From the IMG/VR virus record IMGVR_UViG_3300037606_000137, positions 46,381-110,380 of that record: 64,000 bases of DNA. One strand, 5' to 3'. Source of the DNA: a virus. The translations under genes were made by a program, and so were the position numbers. Below, piece by piece: positions 41,396 to 50,380 of the stretch (within the stretch, counting starts at the first letter, position 1; each line of letters begins with the position of its first letter). The notes beneath the pieces are model-generated. The model saw nothing but the letters and a program-made list of their open reading frames with translations. It ran no database searches and had not been told where the DNA came from.

Positions 41396-42151
41396 TTAAT
41401 TAGTTTTATTGAAAAAGAATGATGCTCTTGTAATACCTTTAATATATTCTTTTGTTTCTATAACAAGTTTGTCACCACGATCATAAATACGATCTGTGCT
41501 TATTTTTGAGTTACCTGCTAATTCCATGTCAACAAAAGACAAGTGTGTTGCATAATCCATCATTGCCATACCTGTAACATATTTAATAAACCATGGATCA
41601 GCGAATAAAAATTGTTCAGGTATAGATGCATAAACTTCTAATATTAAATTATTACGTAATGATGTTTGAACTTCAAATCTTTTACTATTTGGATCAAATG
41701 CAAACTTAACGGTAGTTTTAACAAACATAGAAATTGCATCTTGTAATGTTTGCATTACACCTACAGATTGTGCAAATTCAGAAACATTAATAGCTGCAAC
41801 ATATGGTGTTGATGTCATTCCTAAAGCAACGCTGTTATTAGGCATTAAATATCCTAAATTACGCATATTACTAAAATTAACATTATAAATCCATCTGATA
41901 GCTTGTATTTCTTTAGGTAATGTTATAAACTTTACACCATTTGAATTGTTTTTAAATAATGATTGTAAATCAACGTAATAATATGTTCGTTGTGTTGCAT
42001 ATTTGTATTCACGATAAAACCAAGGTAATGCATCATATTGAATAACTCTTTCAATATTTTCATTACCTAATGTATACGGAAGTTTACAATTGAATGTAAT
42101 ATTTTGTCGAATTATATCAATAAATTCATCTAGGCCATATTCATTTTCCAT
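41396..42151 (-). CDS. Probable virion structural (neck/tail completion) protein
   Basis: 251 residues. Not assigned to a named family. The sequence (LPWFYREYKYATQRTYYYV, ITLPKEIQAIRWIY) has the look of neck and head-completion proteins common in large Bacteroidetes phages, and it sits in the virion block between gp25 and amidoligase genes. Confidence 0.5.
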   Translation of the reverse strand: MENEYGLDEFIDIIRQNITFNCKLPYTLGNENIERVIQYDALPWFYREYKYATQRTYYYVDLQSLFKNNSNGVKFITLPKEIQAIRWIYNVNFSNMRNLGYLMPNNSVALGMTSTPYVAAINVSEFAQSVGVMQTLQDAISMFVKTTVKFAFDPNSKRFEVQTSLRNNLILEVYASIPEQFLFADPWFIKYVTGMAMMDYATHLSFVDMELAGNSKISTDRIYDRGDKLVIETKEYIKGITRASFFFNKTN

Positions 42152-42154
42152 TAT

Positions 42155-43492
42155 TTATTTTAAATCTTTTTTCTTTTTATCAATTGGATTTACTCTCCAA
42201 AAAGTATCTTTATTTGCCATTTTAACACTCATATCAATATCTGCATCAGATCCAACAGTTCCAGATCTAAATACACCGTTTTTCATTATACAATTTAATG
42301 TACCACCATCAAATAAACAGTTATTTAATTCAGTCCATTCTAAACCATTACAATTAGATAATCTAGTATTTGTTATTTCAGATTCATATATATTTGAATT
42401 ATAAATATGTCCATTTTCAATAGTTGTACCAATAATATCACAGTTAAAAATTGTACAATTTTTAATTTGACAATCAATAAAATCAACATGTTTAATATAA
42501 TGTATATTATTTAATAAACCATTTAATAATTCTAATCTATTTGTAGTACTATTATAATTAATTGTTAAATCGTTAATACTATCACATGAACGAATCACTT
42601 CAAATAATTTATTTTTAAATTTATCCCATGACATTTTAATCATTTTATATGATGCGTTTTTATCTACTTGAACATTAACCCCTGATATATTAGCTAAAAA
42701 GTCATCATATGTTTTATATTGTTTCATCCAATTAATATTATCTTCTAAATATGATAATAATTTAATTTGATCTTCATCGTTTAAATCATTAGTTATTGCC
42801 AAACGTGTTTGTAATATAAAATAATCCATTGCTGATAATATTTCATCAGTTTTTTCTTCATATTTTTCTCCACCAATATATCTAAATTCTAAATAACCAT
42901 TAATTTTTTTTTGAAAGTTTATACCATAATATTTAGTATTATCTGGTATTTTTAATGTTTGTAAAATTGAATCTAAAGCTGATTGTGAATTACACCAATC
43001 TTCAAATGGTACGATCCATTTAATAGATCTCGCATAAATATTATTACGTCTAGTAGGAAATAAATCATAAACAAAATCTTCATTGAAATTTAAAATTAAT
43101 TTAATAGGATTTAAATCCATCATTTTAATATCTGTAAATGAAATATTTATATGTATTGAACAATGATCATCAGTATATCCATGTTTTTTAATAAATTCTA
43201 ACATTTTAATAATAATAACTCTTGCATCAATCCAAGACATTTGTCCTGTAATTAATTCAACCATTTCTGATCCACCAGAATAATCGGGTTCTATTTTAAA
43301 ATGTTTATCATCAACTTTAAATGCAGAATGATAAACATTAAAACCCCATATCTCTATTGGCTGAAATTCTAAATTTAATAATTCCATTGTTTTAATATAA
43401 GAATAGTTTGAAAAAAATTCAAACTCCAATCCAATAACCGCAGTTTGTAAGTCTTTCCAATTATTAATAAATTTGTTATTAAATGAATTCAT
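42155..43492 (-). CDS. Amidoligase-like protein with C-terminal beta-helix repeats
   Basis: 445 residues. GLEFEFFSN at the N-terminus, EPDYSGGSEMVELITG and DHCSIHINISF match the amidoligase (COOH-NH2 ligase) pattern, which forms amide bonds on proteins or cell-wall components. Residues ~345-420 carry short repeats (CQIKNCTIFNCDIIGT, NSNIYESEITNTRLSNCN) of beta-helix or pentapeptide type. The fusion may place an enzyme on a virion surface protein, or protect or modify a substrate. Followed at 43507-43535 by a hairpin terminator of the upstream genes. Confidence 0.65.
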   Translation of the reverse strand: MNSFNNKFINNWKDLQTAVIGLEFEFFSNYSYIKTMELLNLEFQPIEIWGFNVYHSAFKVDDKHFKIEPDYSGGSEMVELITGQMSWIDARVIIIKMLEFIKKHGYTDDHCSIHINISFTDIKMMDLNPIKLILNFNEDFVYDLFPTRRNNIYARSIKWIVPFEDWCNSQSALDSILQTLKIPDNTKYYGINFQKKINGYLEFRYIGGEKYEEKTDEILSAMDYFILQTRLAITNDLNDEDQIKLLSYLEDNINWMKQYKTYDDFLANISGVNVQVDKNASYKMIKMSWDKFKNKLFEVIRSCDSINDLTINYNSTTNRLELLNGLLNNIHYIKHVDFIDCQIKNCTIFNCDIIGTTIENGHIYNSNIYESEITNTRLSNCNGLEWTELNNCLFDGGTLNCIMKNGVFRSGTVGSDADIDMSVKMANKDTFWRVNPIDKKKKDLK

Positions 43493-43506
43493 ATGTTTTA
43501 TATATT

Positions 43507-43535
43507 AAAAAAGTCCATCATTAATGATAGACTTT
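43507..43535. terminator. Hairpin terminator
   Basis: AAAAAGTC and GACTTTTT flank an ATCATT/AATGAT palindrome, one C-A mismatch. It lies between the 82-residue gene and the amidoligase gene on the minus strand, with T tracts both ways. Confidence 0.8.
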
Positions 43536-43554
43536 TTATGTAATTTGTTTTTAT

Positions 43555-43803
43555 TTATTTTGATTTAATATCATTAAGTAATGATATTTTATCTCGAATG
43601 CTATCTTTTAAACATTCTTCTAATTGATCTGTTTCAAATTGAATATTTTCAATTGTTAATTTACGGTATACACGATTATAAATGAATTTATAATTATCTT
43701 CATCAATATTTAAAAAATTCATTAAATGTATCGGTTTTATACCTTCACTAATATAATCATTTAATACATCATTAATATAAAAGTAAATCTTATTTATAAT
43801 CAT
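43555..43803 (-). CDS. Hypothetical protein, 82 residues
   Basis: Not recognised. Charged and helical. It ends just before the terminator; it is last in a four-gene minus-strand group starting at 45278. Confidence 0.5.
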   Translation of the reverse strand: MIINKIYFYINDVLNDYISEGIKPIHLMNFLNIDEDNYKFIYNRVYRKLTIENIQFETDQLEECLKDSIRDKISLLNDIKSK

Positions 43804-43806
43804 AGT

Positions 43807-44157
43807 TTATCTATTAAAATATTGTTCTAATTTAGCTTTTAATACCAATTTATGGTAATCTGTTTCAATAGAATTTTTTTTAGTTTCATACATTGCAATA
43901 ATATTATTATATGCAATATTCATTTCTTCTTCTTCGGTATTATTTAATTGTGCTGATTCTTTAACTGTTTCAACTACATTTAATGAATTCATTTCATAAT
44001 CAACAACATTATCAATTGAATCTATTACACTATCAACTAATTCACCTGCATTACTTTCAGAATTTGCTACAACTGTACCTTCTATTTTAACAGTTGCCAT
44101 ATACTTATATGTTTTAGTTTCATCTTGTTCTTTTATTAATTCTGTTAAGTTTCTCAT
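43807..44157 (-). CDS. Hypothetical protein, 116 residues
   Basis: Not recognised. N-terminus MRNLTELIKEQDETK, then a beta region (YMATVKIEGTVVANS) and helices. Its leader could be a processed virion leader, though the match to IxE is weak. Confidence 0.5.
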   Translation of the reverse strand: MRNLTELIKEQDETKTYKYMATVKIEGTVVANSESNAGELVDSVIDSIDNVVDYEMNSLNVVETVKESAQLNNTEEEEMNIAYNNIIAMYETKKNSIETDYHKLVLKAKLEQYFNR

Positions 44158-44181
44158 TTTGTTTTTTATTTGTTTTTTATT

Positions 44182-44676
44182 TTATAAAATTTCATTCATT
44201 AACTCGTTTATTAATGATATTGATTTTGTATTTATTTCTTCGTTATTCATATCACTAATAGATACAAAATCAATATCATTACCATTATCATCAATAAAGT
44301 ATTTAGAATAATTAATTGATTTAATATTTATATCATAATTATCATCTGAATATTCAGCTGGTTGTAATTGTGTTTCTCCCGTTTCTAATTTACCGCCATT
44401 ATTTATTACAGTATATTCAAAATCTAACTGTTCATCAAAATCCACTTCTTCATTTCTTATAGAAACTTCAGCATTGAACATTTCACCTGGATTTTCATAT
44501 CCATTATTACTTGTTATAACGAATTTACCAACTTTCAAATCTGTATGAATTTTACGTTTAAAATCATATTTATAATTAGTAATTATAAAATCAATTATTT
44601 CGATGGTTCTATTTTTTGAAAAATCTCTATCAGATTTGAATTCTTCAAATAATTTAATTATAATTTTCTTTTCCAT
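44182..44676 (-). CDS. Hypothetical protein, 164 residues
   Basis: Not recognised. Acidic (SDDNYDINIK, DDNGNDIDF), mostly beta. Overlaps the end of the next gene upstream (44658-45278) by 19 nt. Confidence 0.5.
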   Translation of the reverse strand: MEKKIIIKLFEEFKSDRDFSKNRTIEIIDFIITNYKYDFKRKIHTDLKVGKFVITSNNGYENPGEMFNAEVSIRNEEVDFDEQLDFEYTVINNGGKLETGETQLQPAEYSDDNYDINIKSINYSKYFIDDNGNDIDFVSISDMNNEEINTKSISLINELMNEIL

Positions 44677-45278
44677 TTTAATTGTGTGCTAATATTTTTT
44701 GCATTACATTGTTGTAATAATTTCATAATAGTATTTCTGTTTTTATCATTCAATTTATCAATTGAATTTATAAAAAATATATTATTTTCATATAACGATT
44801 TAAAATCATTTTTAGTTATTTGTGTATTTAATATCTTAGTTAATTTTTCAATCTTTAAATTTTCTTTTACATACATTACACATTCAAACGGAAATTCATT
44901 TTCAGTCATATCTGTTGTAAATGTTAATGGATTTTCTGGATATTCATCATCTGGAATATTATCTAAAATTTCTACAATTTCACCCATATTATTTTGTACA
45001 AATGCAACAGATATATCATCTGGTGCTTGTGTAGGATCAACAAATATTTTTTGTACCATTCCAATTGTGTCTGGTTTAGACATATCAAAATCTTTAGCAT
45101 ACATTGCAATATCTAAACATTGTTTAGACACAACACTATTTATTGTTTTATCTGCTGGAAAATTAATATCATCTGAATTTGAAACAGCAATTTCGTTGAT
45201 TTGTTTATTTTTAAACTCACAAACAGCTATAGCAATTAGAGTTTGTTTCTTTTTCCACTCATTTAAAGATATAATCAT
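44658..45278 (-). CDS. Hypothetical protein, 206 residues
   Basis: Not recognised. N-terminus MIISLNEWKKKQ resembles the MIT(N/S)I-x-(E/D)-(F/Y)-K leaders seen at 41378 and 60289. Contains a small hydrophobic core and helical C-terminal half. Probably a virion-associated protein. Confidence 0.5.
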   Translation of the reverse strand: MIISLNEWKKKQTLIAIAVCEFKNKQINEIAVSNSDDINFPADKTINSVVSKQCLDIAMYAKDFDMSKPDTIGMVQKIFVDPTQAPDDISVAFVQNNMGEIVEILDNIPDDEYPENPLTFTTDMTENEFPFECVMYVKENLKIEKLTKILNTQITKNDFKSLYENNIFFINSIDKLNDKNRNTIMKLLQQCNAKNISTQLKWKRKL

Positions 45279-45313
45279 ATTTAAAATTGTATTTATTTGT
45301 ATTATATATATTT

Positions 45314-45401
45314 ATTTAAAAATTGAATTCATCATAATTTTCATCGTCTACATCTTGTTTAAATGCACCAACCGTATAAGAAATTATTTCTTCTTCCTGT
45401 G
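45314..45401 (-). repeat. 88-bp direct repeat, downstream copy (nrdB tail fused to GIY-YIG gene)
   Basis: Matches 46606-46693 at 87 of 88 positions (mismatch C45390/G46682). It encodes the last 27 residues of NrdB, here in frame at the end of the GIY-YIG gene. Confidence 0.95.
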
Positions 45402-46200
45402 TATTAACATACATATCATAATGATATAATTTCCAGCCTTGTGTTTTACCGTATTTGGGCGCAATAGATGTATTAATTCGTTTATCTAATGTTGATTTAG
45501 ATATATTGTATTTTTTACAAAAATCTATTATATCATTACCTTTTACATTATATACACCATTTAATGATGATGTAAATATATAATTTAATGCACGTTTACT
45601 TTTTTTCCCTTTATTGGCTTTCCCTATTTTATTTCTTATTTCTTGTGTAACTTCAACACCATATCTAGCATTACCTTTACCACTCTGTAATTTCGATAAT
45701 AATTTTAATGTTTCTGTTGTATGTTTTTTTCCTTTAAAATATCCACCTGCATCTTTTTGTAATTTGTTTCTTAATTTTCTTTGTATTTTAGCTTTTTCAA
45801 CACCATATATTTCTTCATATGTTTTACCGGCATGATTAGGAGGTCGATTATCAATACAAAAATTACATAAAGTTCCACGTTTAATAGTTTCACCATCAAT
45901 TGTTCCTATTTCTTTAATTAAAATAGATTCTAAATCATATACAATACTTTCATTTGTATTTTGATTTATTTCTATAATAAATGGATTTAAATTCAATTTA
46001 AATATTTTATCTAATTTATTATATAAAATTGAATTTATTCTACTTTTACGGTTTGTTTTATAATATGTTATATGATTATTTTTTCTCTTGTTTTTACCTT
46101 TTCCAACATAAATTGGTTCATATAAAAAACAAATATCATTATATTCATATTTTCCTGGTTTTCTTGGGTCTAAATATATGTAATTATAAAAAATATCCAT
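45316..46200 (-). CDS. GIY-YIG homing endonuclease with NrdB C-terminal tail fused on
   Basis: 294 residues. GIY-YIG nuclease domain: YIYLDP at 7-12, IYVGKGKNKR at 30-39, and DLESILIKEIG with the catalytic Glu near 91. NUMOD3-like DNA-binding segments follow: FKGKKHTTETLKLLSKLQSG and GNARYG. A final helix-turn-helix is seen at 222-245. The last 27 residues (268-294, QEEEIISYTVGAFKQ... to EFNF) are almost identical to the C-terminus of NrdB, due to an 88-bp direct repeat. The gene is part of a ~1.3-kb cassette inserted at the 3' end of nrdB; its start overlaps the preceding cassette gene by 17 nt. Confidence 0.9.
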   Translation of the reverse strand: MDIFYNYIYLDPRKPGKYEYNDICFLYEPIYVGKGKNKRKNNHITYYKTNRKSRINSILYNKLDKIFKLNLNPFIIEINQNTNESIVYDLESILIKEIGTIDGETIKRGTLCNFCIDNRPPNHAGKTYEEIYGVEKAKIQRKLRNKLQKDAGGYFKGKKHTTETLKLLSKLQSGKGNARYGVEVTQEIRNKIGKANKGKKSKRALNYIFTSSLNGVYNVKGNDIIDFCKKYNISKSTLDKRINTSIAPKYGKTQGWKLYHYDMYVNTQEEEIISYTVGAFKQDVDDENYDEFNF

Positions 46201-46624
46201 TAGTATTAATCGTTGTATTTATTGTTTCTATTTTGTATTCAGAATATAATATTTGTTTAAAAATATTTATATTTTTTCCATAAACAAACAATTTTTTATC
46301 ATAAATACGACATGGTGTAATATCTAAAACGTTTTTTGTTTTTTTGTTAATAACAACAGAATGTAAAATACATAATAATGTTGTGTTTTCTTTATTAATT
46401 AATACATAAAAACCTAATAATTTATCATATGTTTTATTTTTTTTAATGAATATATTAACATTATTATGACAATTATTTTCACCATATATACTAAAATTTG
46501 TATTTGTAGATAATAATTCAATTGAATCATTATTAATAAAAACTTCTAATTTTTTAAATATTTTAGAAGTTTTTATTGGTAAATACCACTTATGTATTAT
46601 ATCCGATTTAAAAATTGAATTCAT
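46184..46624 (-). CDS. Cassette-carried protein of unknown function, 146 residues
   Basis: Start chosen at ATG 46624 (MNSIFKSD), 17 nt inside the end of nrdB in another frame; ATG 46636 is an alternative. No family recognised. Mostly strands, with HSVVINKKTKNVLDITPC in the middle. It lies inside the 1.3-kb insertion between the two 88-bp repeats, so it travels with the GIY-YIG gene. Confidence 0.55.
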   Translation of the reverse strand: MNSIFKSDIIHKWYLPIKTSKIFKKLEVFINNDSIELLSTNTNFSIYGENNCHNNVNIFIKKNKTYDKLLGFYVLINKENTTLLCILHSVVINKKTKNVLDITPCRIYDKKLFVYGKNINIFKQILYSEYKIETINTTINTNGYFL

Positions 46625-46693
46625 CATAATTTTCATCGTCTACATCTTGTTTAAATGCACCAACCGTATAAGAAATTATTTGTTCTTCCTGTG
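46606..46693 (-). repeat. 88-bp direct repeat, upstream copy (native end of nrdB frame)
   Basis: Encodes NrdB residues 330-357. Identical to 45314-45401 except one base, at an offset of exactly 1292 bp, which would be the size of the inserted unit. Confidence 0.95.
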
Positions 46694-47681
46694 GTGCTTC
46701 CTGAACAGTATTACCACCAATCCAATTACCAATCCATGAAATTGGGTTTTTAACTTTATCAAAAATTGGATCTAATTTTATCATTTTTAATCGATTATTA
46801 GTTAACCATTGCATATATTCAATTAATATATCTGAATTTAACCCAATAATAGATCCATCTTTAAATAAATATTTAGCCCATTCAATTTCTTCATCTGCTG
46901 CATCTTTATACATTTGAATAACCGTTTCTTTACAATCTTCTGCAATTTGTAGAAAACCTTCACTTTCATCTTCACCCATGCGTTTTAAAACAAATGAACT
47001 AAAACCCATATGTAAATTTTCATCTCTTGCAATTAACGATATAATTTTAGCATTACCTGTCATTTTTTTATTTTGTGCAAAAGCAAAAGAACATGCAAAT
47101 GATACATAAAATCTAATACCTTCTAAAATGTTAATAGAAACTAAAGTTAAATATAATTTCTTCTTTCTATCATATTCAGATTCATCTGGTATTTTATTAA
47201 TCAATGCATCGTAATATTTTGTAACCGAACTTGCTCTTTTAATAATTTCTTCATCTTCTAAAATATTATCCAATACTTCTGTAGGATTTGTATAAATTTG
47301 TTTAATAATATATGTGTACGAATATGAATGTATTGTTTCAGAAAACTCCCATGCTTTAGCAAATGCCTCTATTTCAGAATTTGTACAATTTTCTAATAAA
47401 TTAGAAATACCTCGTGATTGAATACTGTCTAGTAATATTTGGTACCCAAGATTTTTTGTAAATATAAATTTCTCATGTTCAGATAAATTATTAAAATCAC
47501 TTTTATCTTTACTTACATTAATTTCTTCTGGTCTCCAAAAGTATGATAATTGTTGTTTAAACATATTAAACAATTTTTCATATTTTGGTTGATCATATCG
47601 TTGTATTCCCATTCCTTCTTTACCGAAAAAAATTGGTTGTAACGAATTTTTTTTTTGATTTGTATTTATTATTGATTTCAT
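46608..47681 (-). CDS. nrdB: Ribonucleoside-diphosphate reductase beta subunit (class I)
   Basis: 357 residues. Diiron and radical residues are all present: Asp85, Glu115, His118 and radical Tyr122 (SETIHSYSY), Glu188 (NILEGIRFY), Glu221 and His224 (ARDENLHMG). Supplies the tyrosyl radical to NrdA for making dNDPs. The last ~20 residues (YTVGAFKQDVDDENYDEFNF) are the tail that in this family docks onto the alpha subunit. That tail is duplicated at the end of the GIY-YIG gene downstream, showing that a cassette has entered here and supplied a replacement 3' end. Confidence 0.95.
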   Translation of the reverse strand: MKSIINTNQKKNSLQPIFFGKEGMGIQRYDQPKYEKLFNMFKQQLSYFWRPEEINVSKDKSDFNNLSEHEKFIFTKNLGYQILLDSIQSRGISNLLENCTNSEIEAFAKAWEFSETIHSYSYTYIIKQIYTNPTEVLDNILEDEEIIKRASSVTKYYDALINKIPDESEYDRKKKLYLTLVSINILEGIRFYVSFACSFAFAQNKKMTGNAKIISLIARDENLHMGFSSFVLKRMGEDESEGFLQIAEDCKETVIQMYKDAADEEIEWAKYLFKDGSIIGLNSDILIEYMQWLTNNRLKMIKLDPIFDKVKNPISWIGNWIGGNTVQEAPQEEQIISYTVGAFKQDVDDENYDEFNF

Positions 47682-47709
47682 ATTATTTATTTGTTTATTT
47701 TATATAAAT

Positions 47710-47754
47710 AATAAAGAAAAATGTTTATATAATACATAAACATTTTTCTTTATT
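47710..47754 (-). terminator. 19-bp perfect hairpin between nrdA and nrdB
   Basis: AATAAAGAAAAATGTTTAT pairs with its full complement (47736-47754) around a 7-nt loop. It lies after nrdA on the minus strand. With no long T tract it may attenuate rather than stop transcription into nrdB. Confidence 0.75.
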
Positions 47755-47775
47755 TATTTTATGTTTTATATTGTT

Positions 47776-50055
47776 TTATAAAGAACAACCACCACTATCA
47801 CAGCCACTATCACTACCCATATCATCAACATTGTCTGATTTTTTATCATCTGTATTTGCATAATATAAAGTTTTTAATCCCATTTTATATGAATATAAAA
47901 TATCTTTAATTACACCACCTAATGATATACCCTCACTTGAATATTGATAATAATGGTTAGCACTTATAGATTGATCCATCCATTTTTGTATAACTGCTAC
48001 AATGTTTGTATAACCATCATTTGTTTTCATATCATATGCCATTTGATATTTATTTTTCAATTTTCTCATTTCAGGTAATACTTGTTTAACTAAACCTGAT
48101 TTTGATCGTTTAGATGTTATTAAACCTCTAGGTGGTTCAATTCCGTTTGTAGCATTTTGTATTACAGATGAACTTTCAGCTGGAAATTCAGCAGATAGTA
48201 CAGAATTTCTTAACCCGTGTAATTTTATATCTTTTCTTAATTTTTCCCAATCACACGAATGTTCTCTAGTTACAATTGTATCAACATTTTTATTATATCT
48301 ATCAATCGGTAAAACACCTTTACTATATGTTGTTTTATCGAACCATTCACATGCACCAAATTCTTGTGCTAATTTATTAGATGCTAATAATAATGAATAC
48401 TGGAAGTGTTCAAATAATTCATCAACTTTTTCTAAACTTTCACTATCAGTATATTTTAAATTCTGTTTAGCTAACCAATATGCAAAATTAGTAACACCAA
48501 CACCAATTGAACGTCTTTTTAACATTTTACGAGATGCATTAATTGGATAATCTTGATGTGTAATAACAAAATCTAAAATTCGAACCATATATTCAGAACA
48601 TTTATACAATTCTTCATTGTTTTTTATATTACCTAAATTATGTCCAGCTAAAACACATAAAGCAATTTCACCCTCAGATAAATGTTCTGTTGCAGGATTC
48701 CAATCAATATCATAAATACTTTTTAATGGTGAAACCGGTAATAAAATTTCTTGACATAAATTGCTCATTGTCAAATGATCAGTGAATGGTGAATTTTCAT
48801 TTACATTATCTATAAACATTGCATATATTCTACCAGTACCGATTCTTTCTTGTGCAAAAGCATTCATTAAATCACGAGCATTTACAGTTTTACGTTTGAT
48901 TTTTTTATTTGATTCATATTTGATATACAATTCGTCAAATTTATCATTATAACCAAAAACGTCATATAAACCTGGAACATCATTTGTAGAAAATAATGAT
49001 ATAGTTTTGTTTTCAATAAATCTTTGGAAAAATAATTTAGAAAATTGAATTGAATAATCAACATGTCTTACTCTATTATCGTCTGTACCTTTATTGTTTT
49101 TTAATACTAAAATATCTTCAATTTCTTGTGTCCACCATGGAAAATGTATTGTTGCGCCAGCTTTTCTAATACCACCTTGTGAACATGAATGTACTGATGC
49201 TTGTGCTTGTTTTAAAAATGGAACAATTCCTGTATGAATAACTTCACCACCACGAATCTCTGCACCTTCTCCTCTAATACGACCCATATTTAAACCTATT
49301 CCAGCTCGTTTAGCAACATATTTTGTAATTGCTGTATTCATACTTGTTATTGTATCTAAATCATCAGCAGAATCGATTAAAACACAACTACTATATTGTC
49401 TATTAGGTGTTCTTACTCCAGCCATTATTGGTGTAGGTAATGATATTTTTTGTGTTGATATTAAATCATAAGCTTCTTTAATATGATTAATTCTTGTATC
49501 AATTGGATAATTCATAAAAGATGTCATAGCAATTAGCATAAATGCATATTGTGGTGTTTCATAAATTGTTTTGCTTTTTCTATGTTGAACTAAATATTTG
49601 TCCATCAATTGCTGTAATCCAGCATATGTAAAATCATAATCTCTTTTATGTTTTAATACTAAATCTAATATAGATATTTCTTCAGATGTGTATTTTTCTA
49701 ATATGATTTTATCATATACTTCTCGTGAAACATTATCTGTTATTACTTTCCATAAATGCGGCATTTCTGTTTTTACTTCAAATACCTCTTTACGTAATAA
49801 GTAATTTAATAAATTACCCGCAACTATTTGATAATTTGGATTTTCTTCCGTAATTAAATCTACAGCCGATTGAATCAATACATTATGTATTTGACTAGTT
49901 TTCATATTAGCAAAAAACTGTATCTCTGCATTCATTGCTATATCACTTGCAGATACTCCATTTATTCCATCACACGCCCATAATAATACTTTATTTATTT
50001 TCTCTGCATCAAAGATCGTTTTTTCACCAGTTCTTTTTGTTACATTTAATTCCAT
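47776..50055 (-). CDS. nrdA: Ribonucleoside-diphosphate reductase alpha subunit (class I)
   Basis: 759 residues. N-terminal ATP-cone (VTKRTGEKTIFDAEKI), then the ten-stranded barrel: PTPIMAGVRTPNRQYSSCVL (catalytic Cys), NLCQEILLP (with the Asn-x-Cys-x-Glu catalytic trio), a second Cys (CVLAGHNLG), and FPAESSSVIQNATNGIEPPR. The C-terminus ends DSGCDSGGCSL, the Cys pair that shuttles reducing power. It reduces ribonucleotides with NrdB. The minus-strand nrdA-nrdB order is that of an operon, with a hairpin between. Confidence 0.96.
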   Translation of the reverse strand: MELNVTKRTGEKTIFDAEKINKVLLWACDGINGVSASDIAMNAEIQFFANMKTSQIHNVLIQSAVDLITEENPNYQIVAGNLLNYLLRKEVFEVKTEMPHLWKVITDNVSREVYDKIILEKYTSEEISILDLVLKHKRDYDFTYAGLQQLMDKYLVQHRKSKTIYETPQYAFMLIAMTSFMNYPIDTRINHIKEAYDLISTQKISLPTPIMAGVRTPNRQYSSCVLIDSADDLDTITSMNTAITKYVAKRAGIGLNMGRIRGEGAEIRGGEVIHTGIVPFLKQAQASVHSCSQGGIRKAGATIHFPWWTQEIEDILVLKNNKGTDDNRVRHVDYSIQFSKLFFQRFIENKTISLFSTNDVPGLYDVFGYNDKFDELYIKYESNKKIKRKTVNARDLMNAFAQERIGTGRIYAMFIDNVNENSPFTDHLTMSNLCQEILLPVSPLKSIYDIDWNPATEHLSEGEIALCVLAGHNLGNIKNNEELYKCSEYMVRILDFVITHQDYPINASRKMLKRRSIGVGVTNFAYWLAKQNLKYTDSESLEKVDELFEHFQYSLLLASNKLAQEFGACEWFDKTTYSKGVLPIDRYNKNVDTIVTREHSCDWEKLRKDIKLHGLRNSVLSAEFPAESSSVIQNATNGIEPPRGLITSKRSKSGLVKQVLPEMRKLKNKYQMAYDMKTNDGYTNIVAVIQKWMDQSISANHYYQYSSEGISLGGVIKDILYSYKMGLKTLYYANTDDKKSDNVDDMGSDSGCDSGGCSL

Positions 50056-50139
50056 ATGTAATTTTAATTTTTTTTTGAATTTTTTGTATAATTATATATT
50101 GTTAAGAAACCTAAAAGTTTTATTTATTATCACTGTATT

Positions 50140-50359
50140 ATGTGTCCCGTTTTTTTATATATTTTTAAATCACTATTTAAATTTCATAAAATAAAAATAT
50201 ATTTTAAATTAAAAAACGACATAATATCATAGTATTATGTCGTTTTTTATATTTTTAATTGATAGTATTATTAATTCAATATGTGTAAAAAATGTATAAC
50301 ATTATTATATTGTATTAAATAATAATGTTTATTTTTAATGAAAAATAAAGTGGACACAT
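50140..50359. repeat. Inverted 8-bp repeat flanking the gap upstream of nrdA
   Basis: ATGTGTCC at 50140-50147 and its complement GGACACAT at 50352-50359 bracket ~200 bp. The interval contains a terminator and no gene. Together they account for the 325-bp non-coding stretch 50056-50380. The significance is uncertain. Confidence 0.35.
50211..50248. terminator. Bidirectional hairpin terminator
   Basis: AAAAAACGACATAATA pairs with TATTATGTCGTTTTTT around a 6-nt loop, with A/T tails both ways. It ends the endonuclease transcript upstream of nrdA. Confidence 0.9.
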
Positions 50360-50380
50360 ATGATATATAAGTAAAAATAA

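Noticed and set aside
44686-45429. 247-codon plus-strand frame
   Set aside because: Hydrophobic antisense reading of the minus-strand genes at 44658 and 45316; composition is typical of a shadow in AT-rich DNA.
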